Source of the DNA: JANNPJ01 sp965200525
GTDB taxonomy: Bacteria > Actinomycetota > Actinomycetes > Actinomycetales > Kineosporiaceae
Length of the DNA: 64,000 nt
Direction: 5' to 3'
NCBI GenBank assembly: GCA_965200525.1
Contig: OZ241368.1
Coordinates: 868,001 to 932,000, forward strand
The notes under the pieces: model-generated
Database searches by the model: none
What the model saw: the letters and a program-made list of their open reading frames with translations, nothing else
Told to the model about the DNA's origin: nothing
Program-made: the position numbers and the translations under genes
In this document: positions 7,845 to 16,867 of the stretch, piece after piece
How positions within the stretch are numbered: position 1 is the stretch's first letter
Layout: each line of letters begins with the position of its first letter

Positions 7845-10379
7845 TCAGGTCACCTTGGCCACGACCAGGGCGGCCAGGGCCCGCTGCCCGGCGGCGGTGG
7901 GCTGGAAGTTGCCCTGCAGCACGCTCGCGGTGCCGGTCCGGGCCGGGTTCAGGTACGGCGAGGCGGTGCACAGTTCGTGCCCGGCGAACGCGTCCGTGGT
8001 GTCGACGTAGGTCACCCGCAGCCCGGCCCGGACGGCGGCCCCCGCGACGGCGGTGTTCAGCCGGCCGATCTCGGTGTTGATCCAGGCCATGTCGCCCCGG
8101 GTGAACACCTTGCCGCTGAGCCCGGTCGGGCAACTGGCCGGCAGGTCGAGCGGGAACGGGCGCGGGTAGCCGACCACCACCAGGGTCGCCGCCGGGGCGG
8201 CCGTCTTCAACGCCACGTAGGCCGAGAACAGGTTGCCCTTGGTGGCCGGGTCGGTGGAACCCAGGGCGGTGATCGCGGCGTCCACCGTCTTCTTGGAGTG
8301 CGACTGGCAGGAAGCCGCCTTCTTGGCCCGGGCGGCGCAGTACTTCATCAGGGCGGCGAACCCGATGTCGTTCTGCCCCACGCTCACACTGACCAGGTCG
8401 ACGCTGGGGCGCAGCCAGGACCGCTGGGCCGGCTCGGGCGTGTTGCCGGAGTGGTTCTTGGCGGTCAGGTCGGCGACCGTGGCCCCGCTGCAGGCGCCGG
8501 TCGCCATCAGCGGTCGGCCCGCGTGCTTGCGGGCCTGCACCGTGTACGGGAAGGCGGCCTTGGACCGGTGGCAGAGGTTGCCCTTCTGGTCGGTGCCGGC
8601 CAGGTAGGCCCCGCTGCCCTCGCCGGAGGAGTAACCGTCGCCGAGGGCCACGTAGCTCACCGGGACGACGACCTTGACCGAGCCGGACCGGACGCCGTTG
8701 CAGGTCGAGGCGATGAAATAGACGCCGGCCGCGCCGATGTCGACGGTGCGGGTGTACGTGACCTGGTCGCTGGAGGTGGCCTTGCCCAGGCTGACGTTCG
8801 TCCCGGTGGCCACCCCGGCGCCGTCCAGCACGCCGACCCCGGCGGTGATCCCCTTGGCGCAGCCGTACTTCACCGAGAACCGGGTGCCGGGCGCGGTGGC
8901 CAGGGTCGTGACCTTGGTGGCGATCGGGATTCCGGTCAGCCCGCCGGCCAGCGCCTTGGCCAGCGATCCGCTCGCGTCGTCCTGGTCCAGGGCCGTGCCG
9001 ATCGCGCCGCGCAGCTTGTGAGCGCGGACGTAGAGGGTCTTGGCGTACACCGATTTCGGGGTGTCACCGGTGTAGAAGGCGCTGCCGTCGTAGCTCCACG
9101 GGCTCTGGGTGACGTCGTCCCAGAACGTGGTCGCGACCTTGCCCGCGCTGACCAGCTCGCCGTAGCCGGCCAGGCCCGGGGTGGCCGACGCCGCGAACGC
9201 CGGGGAGGCTCCGGTGGCCTTCTGGTAGAGCCCGTGGGTGCTGCCGGCGGTGACCCCGCTCCAGCCGCGCCACTCGAACGGGATGTCCAGCACGAGCTGG
9301 GCCGCGGGCAGGCCGGCCGCGACCCACGCCGAGACCGTCTCCTGCACGGTGTACCCGTAGGCCGCGGCCGGGTCGTCGGCCGAGGCCAGCAGCGGGGCCT
9401 GGAAGTTGGTGCTGGCCTCGTGGGCGTCGTGCAGGTCGTAGGCCCGCACGTCGGCCCAGTCCAGGGAGTGGCCGATCGACGTGGCGTCGATGTTGGACAT
9501 CTCCTCGCCGATGGCCGGCAGGCTCGCGGTCAGCAGGTACGGGCGCTTGTCCTTGGCCGCCTGCGCGTCCAGTTGGCTGCGGAACTCGGCCAGCAGGGCG
9601 GTGAAGTCGGCGGTGTCCTGACCACCGTAGAAGTTGCCGACGTGTCCGGGCGAGGCCGGCGTCCGCCAGTCGACGTCGATCCCGTCGAAGATGCCGGCCG
9701 CCGACCTGGCCCCGCCGGATGCATTGCCGTTGATCCCCTTGGGCAGATTTCCCTGGATATACATATTGATGCAGGAATTGATGAATTTCGTCCGGGACGC
9801 CGCCGTCGCCGCAGCTTTGGAGTAGTACTTGGAATAAGTCGGGCCGCCGATCGCGAGCAGAATCTTCAGCTTCGGGTACTTGGCCTTCAACTGGCGCAAC
9901 TGGTTGAAATTGCCTTTCAGGGCCTGACTGCCGCTGTCGCCCTTTCCGCTGACGCTGGTGGCCGCGGTGTAGGGCTTCTGGTAGTCGGAGAACGCGTCGC
10001 CGGCCCCGTCGCCGGCGTTGGCGTCGGCGGGGCTGGTGGCGGCCGGGTGAACCGCCTGGAAGCAGGTCAGGTCGGACGGATCGATGTTCTCGAAGCCGTA
10101 GACGAGAGTCGTCAATTTAGCTGCCACGCCTGAGGTCTCGAGATTCTTGACGGTGTAGTCGCGGCCGGTCAGGGACTGCTGGCGGAAGTAGGCCATCTTC
10201 TCCGGTGCGGCCGCGGCCGCACTCGAGCGCGGCGGCAACGGCGGCGGCGCGATCGCCCCGGCGCCGGCGGCGCCGGCCGCGACAATCGCCGGCACGAGCA
10301 CCAGAATGGCCGATCCGGTCGTTGCCCGCAGGCCCGCGAATCGTCGTCGAATTATCGGCCGATCGGAGCGAATCATCAT
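7845..10379 (-). CDS. Secreted GH18-like/SGNH-like fusion lacking catalytic residues in both domains
   Basis: This product of about 844 aa has a signal peptide or N-terminal anchor (IRRRFAGL, then a hydrophobic Ala/Val stretch). The first half is a GH18 barrel with the strand motif DGIDVDW at 232-238, but the position after it, where chitinases carry the proton-donor Glu, is Arg239. After an Ig-like linker the second half is an SGNH fold (YVALGD, VGQND, PTAAG). The nucleophile Ser is Gly582 (GDGYSSG) and the catalytic His is Gln826 (NFQPTAAG). The codons read CGG, GGT and CAG. The long frame is intact, so this looks like a selected non-catalytic binding protein rather than a decaying gene. 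ATG 10379 follows GAGGGG; GTG 10400 is an alternative. Confidence 0.82.
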   Translation of the reverse strand: MMIRSDRPIIRRRFAGLRATTGSAILVLVPAIVAAGAAGAGAIAPPPLPPRSSAAAAAPEKMAYFRQQSLTGRDYTVKNLETSGVAAKLTTLVYGFENIDPSDLTCFQAVHPAATSPADANAGDGAGDAFSDYQKPYTAATSVSGKGDSGSQALKGNFNQLRQLKAKYPKLKILLAIGGPTYSKYYSKAAATAASRTKFINSCINMYIQGNLPKGINGNASGGARSAAGIFDGIDVDWRTPASPGHVGNFYGGQDTADFTALLAEFRSQLDAQAAKDKRPYLLTASLPAIGEEMSNIDATSIGHSLDWADVRAYDLHDAHEASTNFQAPLLASADDPAAAYGYTVQETVSAWVAAGLPAAQLVLDIPFEWRGWSGVTAGSTHGLYQKATGASPAFAASATPGLAGYGELVSAGKVATTFWDDVTQSPWSYDGSAFYTGDTPKSVYAKTLYVRAHKLRGAIGTALDQDDASGSLAKALAGGLTGIPIATKVTTLATAPGTRFSVKYGCAKGITAGVGVLDGAGVATGTNVSLGKATSSDQVTYTRTVDIGAAGVYFIASTCNGVRSGSVKVVVPVSYVALGDGYSSGEGSGAYLAGTDQKGNLCHRSKAAFPYTVQARKHAGRPLMATGACSGATVADLTAKNHSGNTPEPAQRSWLRPSVDLVSVSVGQNDIGFAALMKYCAARAKKAASCQSHSKKTVDAAITALGSTDPATKGNLFSAYVALKTAAPAATLVVVGYPRPFPLDLPASCPTGLSGKVFTRGDMAWINTEIGRLNTAVAGAAVRAGLRVTYVDTTDAFAGHELCTASPYLNPARTGTASVLQGNFQPTAAGQRALAALVVAKVT

Positions 10380-10473
10380 TCCCGCATTCCCCTCGCACAC
10401 CTTGCCCCCCTGGGCGATCGGAGGCTAACAGAGCAGTACGGGAGGGGCGGGCAGGGATCGCCGGAGCCCGCGC

Positions 10474-11619
10474 TCAGGTCGTGAGCGCGGCCAGCAGCCG
10501 GGCCCAGGCCTCCTCTCCGGCACCGGCGATCGGCCCGTCCTCACCCAGCTCGGCCGCGACCACCGGCGGCGCGGCCGAGCGACGGAACTCCATCAACCCG
10601 GCCCGGTAGCTGCCGAGCAGCGGTACGGCCGCCACCTCGAGCAGGTCGACCCCGAGGCCGCCGAGCGTGACCAGATCCGGATCCAATCCGTTGACCAGGC
10701 CGGCCAGCCCCCGGCCGAGCGCGGCGGCGATCACCTCGACGGCCGCCACCTCGGCCGGATACCGGCCGGTCGCGGCCCGGGCGATGATCCGCCGGCCGTA
10801 GGTGACCGGATCGGGCGGTGGCCGGTGCCCGAGCAGCCGGGCCAGGGCCGAGCCGTCCACCGCCGTCCCCCAGCAGCCCCGGGCCCCGCACGGGCACAGC
10901 ACCGCCGGGTCGCCGAACGGCATGTGACCGAACTCCCCGGCGGTGCCGCCGGCTCCCGGCAGCACCCGGCCGGCCTCGACCACGGCACCTCCCAGCCCGG
11001 CCTCGACCCGCAGGTGCAGGGCGAGCCGGGCGCCGATCGCCGCCCCCCGGTTGGACTCCGCCGACGCGGCCAGGGTGGCGTCGTTGCCGGCCACGAAGAC
11101 GCCGGCCCCGGGCCAGACCCGGGTCAGGTCGACGCCGTGCCAGCCCAGGTTGCTGGCGTCGAGCCGGCCGTCCCGGCTGACGGTGCCGGGCACGGCGATC
11201 CCCAGGGCCCGGATCCGTCCCGGCCGCGCGCGGCGCACCCGGGACAGCACGCCGGCCAGCTCACCGATCACCGCATCGCCGCCGGCCCCGCCGGCCCCCT
11301 GGTGCTCGCCGCGACGCCCGGCCACGACCCGGCCCCCCAGCTCGACGACGTCGACCCGCCAGGCCTCATGGGTGAGCGAGACCGCCGCCACCAGGGGGCC
11401 CTGCGGGTGCGGGGTCAGCACCGTGGTCGGCCGGCCCCGGACCCCGCTCGGCGCGGCCGGCTGCTCGCCCAGCAGGGCGGCCGCGGTCAGCCGGTTGACC
11501 AGCTCGGTGGTGGCGCCGGTGCCGACCCCGATCAGCCGGGCGGCATCGGCCCGGGTGATCCCGGGACGGGCGTGCACCACCCGGAGCAGTTCCGAGGCCC
11601 GCGTCGTGGATCCGGCCAC
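10474..11619 (-). CDS. ROK-family transcriptional regulator
   Basis: This 381-aa protein has an N-terminal winged-helix DNA-binding domain (RVVHARPGITRADAARLIGVGTGATTELVNRL), followed by a ROK domain with GIAVPGTV and the zinc-site loop CPCGARGCWG. The Glu that follows the loop in sugar kinases is Gly here, and the kinase DxGxT motif is poor, so it is a regulator rather than an enzyme. ROK regulators bind sugars or sugar phosphates. The GTG start at 11619 is 50 nt from a divergent MFS transporter, a typical arrangement for a regulator and its target. The extra N-terminal residues available from an earlier in-frame start are low complexity. Confidence 0.83.
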   Translation of the reverse strand: MAGSTTRASELLRVVHARPGITRADAARLIGVGTGATTELVNRLTAAALLGEQPAAPSGVRGRPTTVLTPHPQGPLVAAVSLTHEAWRVDVVELGGRVVAGRRGEHQGAGGAGGDAVIGELAGVLSRVRRARPGRIRALGIAVPGTVSRDGRLDASNLGWHGVDLTRVWPGAGVFVAGNDATLAASAESNRGAAIGARLALHLRVEAGLGGAVVEAGRVLPGAGGTAGEFGHMPFGDPAVLCPCGARGCWGTAVDGSALARLLGHRPPPDPVTYGRRIIARAATGRYPAEVAAVEVIAAALGRGLAGLVNGLDPDLVTLGGLGVDLLEVAAVPLLGSYRAGLMEFRRSAAPPVVAAELGEDGPIAGAGEEAWARLLAALTT

Positions 11620-11669
11620 GCCCCCACCCCCTCTTTCTTTTACTCGAAGCCCGAGCTTATTCTGATCCG

Positions 11670-12974
11670 GTGACCGATCTGACCGCCGCCCCGCCACCGG
11701 GCGCCGGCCGCGGTGACCCGCCCGCCCGGCCACCGGGCGACGAACCGCAGCAGAACCAACCGAAGCAGAACCAACCGGAGCGGACCCAGCATGCCGCGCT
11801 CGCGGTGCTGGCGTTGTCCGCCTTTGTCTACGTCACCGCCGAAACCCTGCCGGTGGGCCTGCTGCCGCAGATCGCCGACGGACTGTCGGTCAGCGAGGCC
11901 GACGTCGGGCTGCTGCTGACCAGCTACGCCGCGGTGGCCGCGGTGACCACCATCCCGCTGACCGCGATCACGATGCGAATCCCCCGGCACCGGCTGATCG
12001 CCGGCACGGTCGCCGTCTTCGCCGGGTCGCAGTTCGCCGCCGCGCTGGCCCCGACGTTCGCGGTGCTCACGCTGACCCGGCTGTTGTGCGCGCTGGCGCA
12101 CGGCGTCTTCTGGTCCACGATCGCCCCGGCCGCGGCCCGGATGGCCCCGCCCGGCCAGGCCGGCCGGGCGACGTCCCTGGTGTTCCTGGGCAACTCGCTG
12201 GCCCTGGTGCTCGGGGTTCCGATCGGTACCGCCCTGGGCCAGTGGCTGGGCTGGCGGGTCGCGGTGGCCACCTTCGCCGCGGCCGGCACCCTGAGCCTGG
12301 CCGCCCTGCTGGTGGTGCTGCCCGAACTGCCGGCCCTACCGCAGGATCTGGCCACCCGGGCTGGGGCCCGGATGCGGGCCGCGACCGTGATCATCCGGTC
12401 CCGGGCGATCACCCCGGTCTGCGCGGCGACCACCGTGCTGGTGATCGGCCAGTTCGCCGCCTACACCTACATCGCTCCCCTGGTCCGCCGGGACGCCGGG
12501 CTGGAGGGCCTGGGCCTGAGCGCCCTGCTGCTGGGCTACGGCGCCGCCGGCGTGCTCGGCAACCTGGCCGCCGGGCGGCTGATCGACCGCCGGCCGGGGG
12601 CGGTGCTCAGCGGACTGGTCGCCACCGTCGCCCTGGCCCTGGCCGTGCTGGCCCTGCCGCCGGGCCACGGCGCCGGACCGGCCTCGACCGTGATCGCCGT
12701 CCTGGCCTGGGGCGCGGCCTTCACCGCGGTGCCGGTGTGTCTGCAGTCGGCCGTGCTGCGGGTGACCCCTCAGGCCCGGGACGCGGCGTCCGCGGTCTAC
12801 GTGGTGGCGTTCCAGATCGGCATCGGCGGGGGCGCGCTGTTGGGCGAGCGATTCGTGCGGGCCGGGCACCTGGGCACCCTGCCGGTGCTCGGCGCGGCGC
12901 TGGCCGCGGTGGCCGGGCTGATCGTGATCAGCGCTCGGCGAGCCTTCCCGCTCAAGCTCGCCACAGGGCCGTGA
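11670..12974 (+). CDS. MFS transporter, DHA1/AraJ-like efflux permease
   Basis: The product is 434 aa. After a 40-residue hydrophilic Gln/Asn/Pro-rich tail, about 12 hydrophobic segments follow, the first being ALAVLALSAFVYVTAETLPVGLLP. That segment is close to the E. coli AraJ/NepI/SotB group (E-T/F-LPVGLLP motif) of sugar or nucleoside efflux permeases. The GTG start at 11670 is divergent from the ROK gene, suggesting export of a sugar-like compound under ROK control. A GC hairpin follows the stop. Confidence 0.87.
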   Translation: MTDLTAAPPPGAGRGDPPARPPGDEPQQNQPKQNQPERTQHAALAVLALSAFVYVTAETLPVGLLPQIADGLSVSEADVGLLLTSYAAVAAVTTIPLTAITMRIPRHRLIAGTVAVFAGSQFAAALAPTFAVLTLTRLLCALAHGVFWSTIAPAAARMAPPGQAGRATSLVFLGNSLALVLGVPIGTALGQWLGWRVAVATFAAAGTLSLAALLVVLPELPALPQDLATRAGARMRAATVIIRSRAITPVCAATTVLVIGQFAAYTYIAPLVRRDAGLEGLGLSALLLGYGAAGVLGNLAAGRLIDRRPGAVLSGLVATVALALAVLALPPGHGAGPASTVIAVLAWGAAFTAVPVCLQSAVLRVTPQARDAASAVYVVAFQIGIGGGALLGERFVRAGHLGTLPVLGAALAAVAGLIVISARRAFPLKLATGP

Positions 12975-13016
12975 CCTGCGCGTTTGTCGCCAAACGAGGC
13001 CAACGCCCGGGTGATA

Positions 13017-13044
13017 CCCTCCCGCCACGGGGGGAGCGGGAGGG
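13017..13044. terminator. GC-rich hairpin, possible terminator
   Basis: CCCTCCCGC (13017-13025) and GCGGGAGGG (13036-13044) form a perfect 9-bp stem with a 10-nt loop, 42 nt after the MFS stop. There is no T-run after it, so it could also be an RNA or DNA regulatory element. Confidence 0.5.
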
Positions 13045-13163
13045 CACCACGATCGACATCCTAGGACTGCCCTCCGTTTACAGAGCCACCCTGAGCGCAC
13101 TTCTGCCGCCAATTGTGCAAAACATTTGATTCGCCGGTCAGTGAATTCTGGGGCCGCCGGGCC

Positions 13164-13228
13164 GTCGAGATCGTGGACCGTCGAAATCCCGGACTGTTCG
13201 AGATCCCGGACTGTCGAGATCCCGGACC
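13164..13228. repeat. Four tandem 16-17 bp repeats
   Basis: Units at 13164-13179, 13180-13195, 13196-13212 and 13213-13228 follow the pattern GTCGAGATCCCGGACT with few changes. They lie 60 nt upstream of the VOC gene, in an otherwise featureless gene-free stretch (12975-13287). They may be a multi-site binding region or a minisatellite. Confidence 0.75.
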
Positions 13229-13287
13229 GGGCTCCGACTCATCCGCGAGGCGCGTCGCCGCGGCGCGGCCGGACGAGAGGATGAGTC

Positions 13288-13695
13288 ATGGACTGGAAGC
13301 TTGAGGTAGTGGTGGTACCGGTGACCGACGTCGACCGGGCGAAGGAGTTCTACGTCGACAAGCTCGGCTTTCACCTCGACGTCGACACCCGCCCGACCGA
13401 GACGATGCGCGTGGTCCAGATGACGCCGCCCGGGTCGGCCTGCTCGGTCACCATCGGCCCGATGATGATGGACGCCGACGCGCCCCGGGGTCCGGCGGCC
13501 AGCCTGCAGCTGGTGGTCACCGACCTCAAGGCCGCGCAGCAGGAGCTGATCGGGCGCGGCGTCGAGGTCGGTGAGATCCAGGTGCTCGACCCCCGCGACG
13601 GCGGGTCGTTCCTGTTCTTCGCCGACCCCGACGGCAACAACTGGGCGATCCAGGAGATCCGGCAGTTCGCCGGGGCCGAGCTGCCCGCCGGCTAG
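13288..13695 (+). CDS. VOC/glyoxalase-like protein
   Basis: This 135-aa protein has the paired beta-alpha-beta-beta-beta modules of the vicinal oxygen chelate fold: VVVVPVTDVDRAKEFYVDKLGFHLDVD at the start, and LQLVVTDLKAAQQELIGRGV with FFADPDGNNWAIQEI at the end. The start ATG has GAGAGGATG upstream. The group includes glyoxalase I, extradiol dioxygenases and resistance proteins. The pattern most resembles the common stand-alone glyoxalase-like proteins of actinobacteria, whose substrates are mostly unknown. Confidence 0.87.
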   Translation: MDWKLEVVVVPVTDVDRAKEFYVDKLGFHLDVDTRPTETMRVVQMTPPGSACSVTIGPMMMDADAPRGPAASLQLVVTDLKAAQQELIGRGVEVGEIQVLDPRDGGSFLFFADPDGNNWAIQEIRQFAGAELPAG

Positions 13696-13740
13696 GTCGG
13701 CTCCAGAGCCGGATCCAGGGCGAGGGGCCTGGTCGCGACG

Positions 13741-14874
13741 TCAGCTGCCGGGCAGGTGTTTACGGACGTTGATCTTGAACTCGTTCATGAACACCTCCCG
13801 GATGGCGTCGCTGTCCAGGGCCCCGGACACCGAGGTGAACTCGCCCTGCGAGATCCGGGCACTGACCAGGATCCAGGCCTGCCCGACGGCCCAGGTGAGG
13901 CTGGAGGCGACCCCGGCCGCGACCGCCCCTCCGACCAGCGTGCCCGGCCCGGGGATCATCTTGATCAGCCCGGTGACCAGGCTGCGCCCGGCCGTGGTGG
14001 CCCCGGCCGTGGCCGCCAGTGCGGCCGCCGTGGCCCGGTCGAGCTGGACGTCGTAGGTGTGCGCGATGCCGGCCATCATCGCCAGCTGGATCGGGACCAG
14101 GATCGCGGCGTCCGAGAACGGGATCGGCGTCGCCCCGGCCGCCGCGGCCGCCGCCACCGCCGCCCCGACCGCCTTCTCGGCCTCCACCCGCTTGCGCTTC
14201 AGGTCGATCTTCTGCGCCGCGACCAGGGCCGCCTGAACTCCCTGCGGGGCAGCGCGAAAGGTGGCATCGAGCAGGTCCTGCAGGCCATGGGCGGGCAGGC
14301 CGGCGAACTCGTCGGCCTTGGCGTTGGTCAGGAAGATCGGCTCCCCGTGCAGCGGCAGCTCGCGCTCCCCGATCGCCTCGGCCAGGGCCAGGGTGTCCGG
14401 GTGGTAGCGGCCGTCCCGCATCGGCACCTGGGTCAGCACCAGCAGCACCCGCAGGCCGAGCCGGTCCAGCTCGCGGATGAAGGCCGCCTCCGTGTCCTCG
14501 AACCGCCGGTCCGAGGCCCGCACGCAGTACCAGGCCACGTGGACCTGCTCGGCCAGGGGCGCCCGGCGCATCAGCCGCACGTAGTCGTCCAGTTCTCCGA
14601 TGATGGTGGCGTCGTCGGTGCCGATCTCCAGCCCCCGGGTGTCCAGCACGCCGAAGTGACCACCCGCGTGCAGGTAGAGGTGGCTGCCCTGGGTGACCGG
14701 CTCGCCGATGCCGGTGGCGGCCACGTCCGTCCCGAAGATGGCGTTGACCAGGGTGCTCTTGCCGACCCCGGTCTTGCCGAAGATGGCCAGGTTGAACCGG
14801 CCGATCTCGCGGGCCTGCTCGTCGTACTTCGCCCCGAATTGCCGGCTGAACCAGTCACGCGATGCGGCCACCAT
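13741..14874 (-). CDS. Era/YcjX-like GTPase with C-terminal DUF697-type membrane-associating region
   Basis: This 377-aa protein has the G1 loop GKTGVGKST (residues about 33-41), a G2-like Thr in PVTQGSH and G3 as DTRGLEI. The G4 region reads LTQVP instead of the usual TKxD, with NAKADEF further on as a possible second recognition segment. Residues 230-340 are Ala/Gly-rich hydrophobic helices (AAAAAAGATPIPFSDAAILVPIQLAMMAGIAHTYD) typical of DUF697 GTPases that associate with membranes. The cellular role of this family is not settled. It starts 106 nt from, and divergent to, the Hsp70-ricin gene. Confidence 0.82.
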   Translation of the reverse strand: MVAASRDWFSRQFGAKYDEQAREIGRFNLAIFGKTGVGKSTLVNAIFGTDVAATGIGEPVTQGSHLYLHAGGHFGVLDTRGLEIGTDDATIIGELDDYVRLMRRAPLAEQVHVAWYCVRASDRRFEDTEAAFIRELDRLGLRVLLVLTQVPMRDGRYHPDTLALAEAIGERELPLHGEPIFLTNAKADEFAGLPAHGLQDLLDATFRAAPQGVQAALVAAQKIDLKRKRVEAEKAVGAAVAAAAAAGATPIPFSDAAILVPIQLAMMAGIAHTYDVQLDRATAAALAATAGATTAGRSLVTGLIKMIPGPGTLVGGAVAAGVASSLTWAVGQAWILVSARISQGEFTSVSGALDSDAIREVFMNEFKINVRKHLPGS

Positions 14875-14980
14875 GGCGGCATCCTTTCCTACATCCTTTC
14901 CTACCCGGGCAACCTGGGGGTTACCGTACGAGCGGTTGGTCAGGGTGGATCACGGCTGGTGTGGCGGGCGGGAGGGGTTT

Positions 14981-16864
14981 GTGGGGTACGGCTTGGGCGT
15001 TGATCTCGGCACCTCGTTCACCGGTGCCGCGGTCAGCCGGAGCGGGCAGGCCCGGATGGTTCCACTGGGTGAGCACTCCGTCCTGATGCCCTCGATCGTG
15101 CGGGTCGGTCCGGACGGCGACCTGATCGTCGGCAACCGGGGCCGCGGCCCCGCGGCCGGCCTGTCCGACGACCCGTCCCGGATCGGGCGCGACTTCAAGC
15201 GCCGGCTGGGCGATCCGACCCCGCTGGTGATCGGCGGCCAGCCGCACTCGGCCGTGGCCCTGCTGGCGGTGACCCTGCGGACGGTGCTCGAGATCGTCAC
15301 CGCACTCGAGGGCGCACCTCCGGAGCACGTCGTCCTGACCTGTCCGGCGGTCTGGGGGCCCTACCGGCGCGAGCAGTTCGCCGAGGTGCCGCGCCGGGCC
15401 GGGCTGGCCGAGTCGGCGGTCACCCTGATCAGTGAGCCGGAGGCGGCCGCCCACGAGTACGCCGCCCACCGGGGCCTGACCGAGGGCGACGTGATCGCCG
15501 TCTACGACCTCGGCGGGGGCACCTTCGACACCGCCGTGACCCGGATCGACGCGGCCCGGCCGACCCTGCTGGGCCTGCCCGAGGGCCTGGAGTGGGTCGG
15601 CGGGGTCGACTTCGACGAGGCCGTGCTGGCCCACCTCGACCGGGCCACCGGCGGGGCGCTTTCGGCCCTCGACCCCCGCGACCCGCCCGCCGCCACCCGG
15701 CTGGCCCGGGCCCGGGACGAATGCGTGCGAGCCAAGGAGGCGCTGTCCCGGGAGAGCTCGACCGTGCTCACCCTGCCCGGGCCCGCCGATCGACCGGGCG
15801 AGCCGGTCGAGGTCCCGCTGAGCCGCGGGGAGCTCGAGGCGATGATCCGCACCCCGCTGGAGTCGACCCTGGCCGCGATGCACCGCACGCTGGCCTCGGC
15901 CGACGTCGTCCCCGACGATCTGGCCGGGGTGCTGCTGATCGGCGGCTCGTCGCGGATCCCGCTGGTCTCGCAGATACTCACCGCCGACCTGAGCCGGCCG
16001 GTGGTGCTCGACCCGCATCCGCAGTACTGCGTCGCGCTGGGCGCGGCCACCTTGGCCGACCCGTCCACCGGGCCGGTCCTGGCCCCGGTGGTCACCGCGC
16101 CCCTGGCCGACGGCGTCATGGCCGAGAGGCCGCCCCGACGCCGGTTCGGACGCCGGTTCGGACGCCGGCACCGGCTGGCGGGCGCCCTGCTCGCCCTGGC
16201 CACCCTGATCGCCGCGGCCGTCGCCGTCCTGGTCTGGCCGTCCGGCACCTCACCGCACGACGTCGCCACCCCGCTCGCGGCGGGCCCGAGCACCACCGCC
16301 GTCCCGACCACCAGTCCGCCGAGCCCGGTGCCGAGCACCACCGCGCCGTCCCCGAGCGGATCACCGAGCAGCACCCGGAAGCCGTCCGCCACCCCGAGGG
16401 CGAGCCGGACGGCCGCACCGACGAAGACGAAGCGGCCCCGCCCGACGAAGACCACCCCCGCCCCGGCAGCCGTGCCGGTCCACGGCACCGGAGTGCTGGT
16501 CGGGCTGGCCGGCAAGTGCCTGGACGTCGCGAACGCGGTCGACGCCGTCGGCACCCCGGTGCAGCTGTTCCACTGCAACAACACCGGGGCCCAGGTCTGG
16601 ACGGCGCAGATCGACGGCACCCTGCAGGCGTTCGGCAAGTGCCTGGACGTTACGGCCGGCGGCAGCGCGAGCCCGGTGGCCCTGAACACCTGCACTGGCG
16701 CGGGCAGCCAGACCTGGCAGCTGCTCTCCGGGGCGATCATCAATCCGGACTCCGGCTACTGCCTCGAGGTCCGCGGCAACAGCTCGGCCGACCTGACCCC
16801 GGTGGTCACTGCCAACTGCAGTGACGGCGCCGGCCAGAGCTGGAGCCTGACCACGGCGGGCTGA
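14981..16864 (+). CDS. Membrane-anchored Hsp70-like ATPase fused to an extracellular ricin B lectin
   Basis: GTG 14981 has GGAGG 5 nt upstream and gives 627 aa. Residues 1-365 are an Hsp70/actin-type ATPase, with phosphate-1 GVDLGTSFTGAAV, YDLGGGTFDTAV and the adenosine motif LLIGGSSRIPLV. The Hsp70 peptide-binding domain is missing. Instead there is an Arg-rich stretch, one transmembrane helix (about 399-419), a Thr/Pro/Ser/Lys linker to about 500, and a ricin B-type beta-trefoil (GKCLDV repeated, QxW-like QVWTAQ, QTWQLL, QSWSLT). By the positive-inside rule the ATPase is cytosolic and the lectin outside. It could couple glycan or wall binding to an inside signal; this is inference. Confidence 0.88.
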   Translation: MGYGLGVDLGTSFTGAAVSRSGQARMVPLGEHSVLMPSIVRVGPDGDLIVGNRGRGPAAGLSDDPSRIGRDFKRRLGDPTPLVIGGQPHSAVALLAVTLRTVLEIVTALEGAPPEHVVLTCPAVWGPYRREQFAEVPRRAGLAESAVTLISEPEAAAHEYAAHRGLTEGDVIAVYDLGGGTFDTAVTRIDAARPTLLGLPEGLEWVGGVDFDEAVLAHLDRATGGALSALDPRDPPAATRLARARDECVRAKEALSRESSTVLTLPGPADRPGEPVEVPLSRGELEAMIRTPLESTLAAMHRTLASADVVPDDLAGVLLIGGSSRIPLVSQILTADLSRPVVLDPHPQYCVALGAATLADPSTGPVLAPVVTAPLADGVMAERPPRRRFGRRFGRRHRLAGALLALATLIAAAVAVLVWPSGTSPHDVATPLAAGPSTTAVPTTSPPSPVPSTTAPSPSGSPSSTRKPSATPRASRTAAPTKTKRPRPTKTTPAPAAVPVHGTGVLVGLAGKCLDVANAVDAVGTPVQLFHCNNTGAQVWTAQIDGTLQAFGKCLDVTAGGSASPVALNTCTGAGSQTWQLLSGAIINPDSGYCLEVRGNSSADLTPVVTANCSDGAGQSWSLTTAG

Positions 16865-16867
16865 GGC

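Noticed and set aside
10474..11619. ROK sugar kinase
   Set aside because: An N-terminal winged helix is present and the Glu after the zinc loop is Gly; a transcription regulator fits better.
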